The notes under the pieces: generated by a model
Databases searched by the model: none
What the model was told of the DNA's origin: nothing
Seen by the model: the letters and a program-made list of their open reading frames with translations, nothing else
Position numbers and translations under genes: made by a program
Shown here: in pieces, positions 48,574-48,740 of the stretch
Layout of the letters: each line of letters begins with the position of its first letter
Numbering within the stretch: the stretch's first letter is position 1
Assembly (NCBI GenBank): GCA_937923255.1
Contig: CALAIL010000041.1
Span: forward strand, 1 to 48,740
DNA length: 48,740 nucleotides
Direction of reading: 5' to 3'
From: an uncultured Propionivibrio sp.
GTDB lineage: Bacteria; Pseudomonadota; Gammaproteobacteria; Burkholderiales; Rhodocyclaceae

Positions 48574-48740
48574 AATCCAAAAATCCTCCCGCCCTTTAGG
48601 AGAAGAATTCGGGGAGAGGGTAAAAAAGTAAAAAGAGCACAGAAGCAAAATCAAATCCCATCTGAAATAACAAAAGCCAAGCCTTCGGCGTGTTGCCCTC
48701 TCTGCCCCTTCGGGGCATCTCCCCCACAGGGGGAGAATTA
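48574..48740. repeat. Terminal inverted-repeat region
   Basis: The end holds GCCCCTTCGGGGC (hairpin), CTCCCCCACAGGGGGAG (hairpin) and CCTTTAGGAGAAGAATTCGG, a type of intergenic sequence often repeated in betaproteobacteria. Nothing coding is visible, and the window ends inside it. Confidence 0.5.

Overview
The window is a high-GC chromosomal segment from a betaproteobacterium, probably near the Rhodocyclales. The reasons are gene order and families: ribE-ribBA-ribH-nusB-thiL-pgpA-pncC-recA-recX, lptB-rpoN-hpf-ptsN-hprK, nadD-rsfS-rlmH-maf with rng nearby, DUF2782 and polA, and a RibBA whose cyclohydrolase half has lost its zinc cysteines. The order is an inference from protein families; no rRNA or tRNA gene was seen to confirm it.

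Layout. (1) 1-403: repeat-rich leader with a Correia-like element. (2) 404-8673, plus strand: metH, murB, a pteridine-reductase-like SDR, ttcA, and an FHA protein whose N-terminus looks like a decayed nucleotide cyclase. (3) 8680-9471: noncoding, with a 200-bp duplication that includes the 3' end of the FHA gene. (4) 9472-26019, minus strand: a long collinear block, read ribE, ribBA, ribH, nusB, thiL, three AT-rich membrane-protein paralogues, pgpA, pncC, recA, recX, lptB, rpoN, hpf, ptsN, hprK. It covers riboflavin and thiamine cofactors, phospholipid, SOS recombination, LPS export, sigma-54 and nitrogen-PTS functions. It is interrupted by a 1.3-kb repeat field (21.6-22.9 kb) and by the AT-rich triplet. 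(5) 26.0-27.4 kb: a small island with a class I Fic antitoxin, a broken fic toxin and an unknown gene, flanked by direct repeats. (6) 27.6-34.4 kb: MFS exporter, leuA, a divergent lrp, an AraC/GyrI regulator, a 3' lrp fragment, and a class II Fic protein behind tandem palindromes. (7) 34.7-38.9 kb: rng, then trhP and a glycosyltransferase-like gene on the other strand. (8) 38.9-40.25 kb: dense repeats and a second Correia-like element. (9) 40.25-45.5 kb, minus strand: LOG-family protein, DUF2782 protein, two BPSS1780-type membrane proteins, nadD, rsfS, rlmH, maf. (10) polA (plus strand) and a terminal repeat cluster.

The coding genes are mostly housekeeping. The unusual material lies between them: a dispersed family of imperfect palindromes (REP-like), Correia-like miniature elements of 104 and 112 bp, several recent local duplications that captured gene ends (FHA, lrp, pgpA), and the triplicated AT-rich membrane-protein gene inside the thiL-pgpA operon. 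Each downstream copy of that gene is followed by a fossil of the pgpA start. This array is the best candidate for an undescribed system here.
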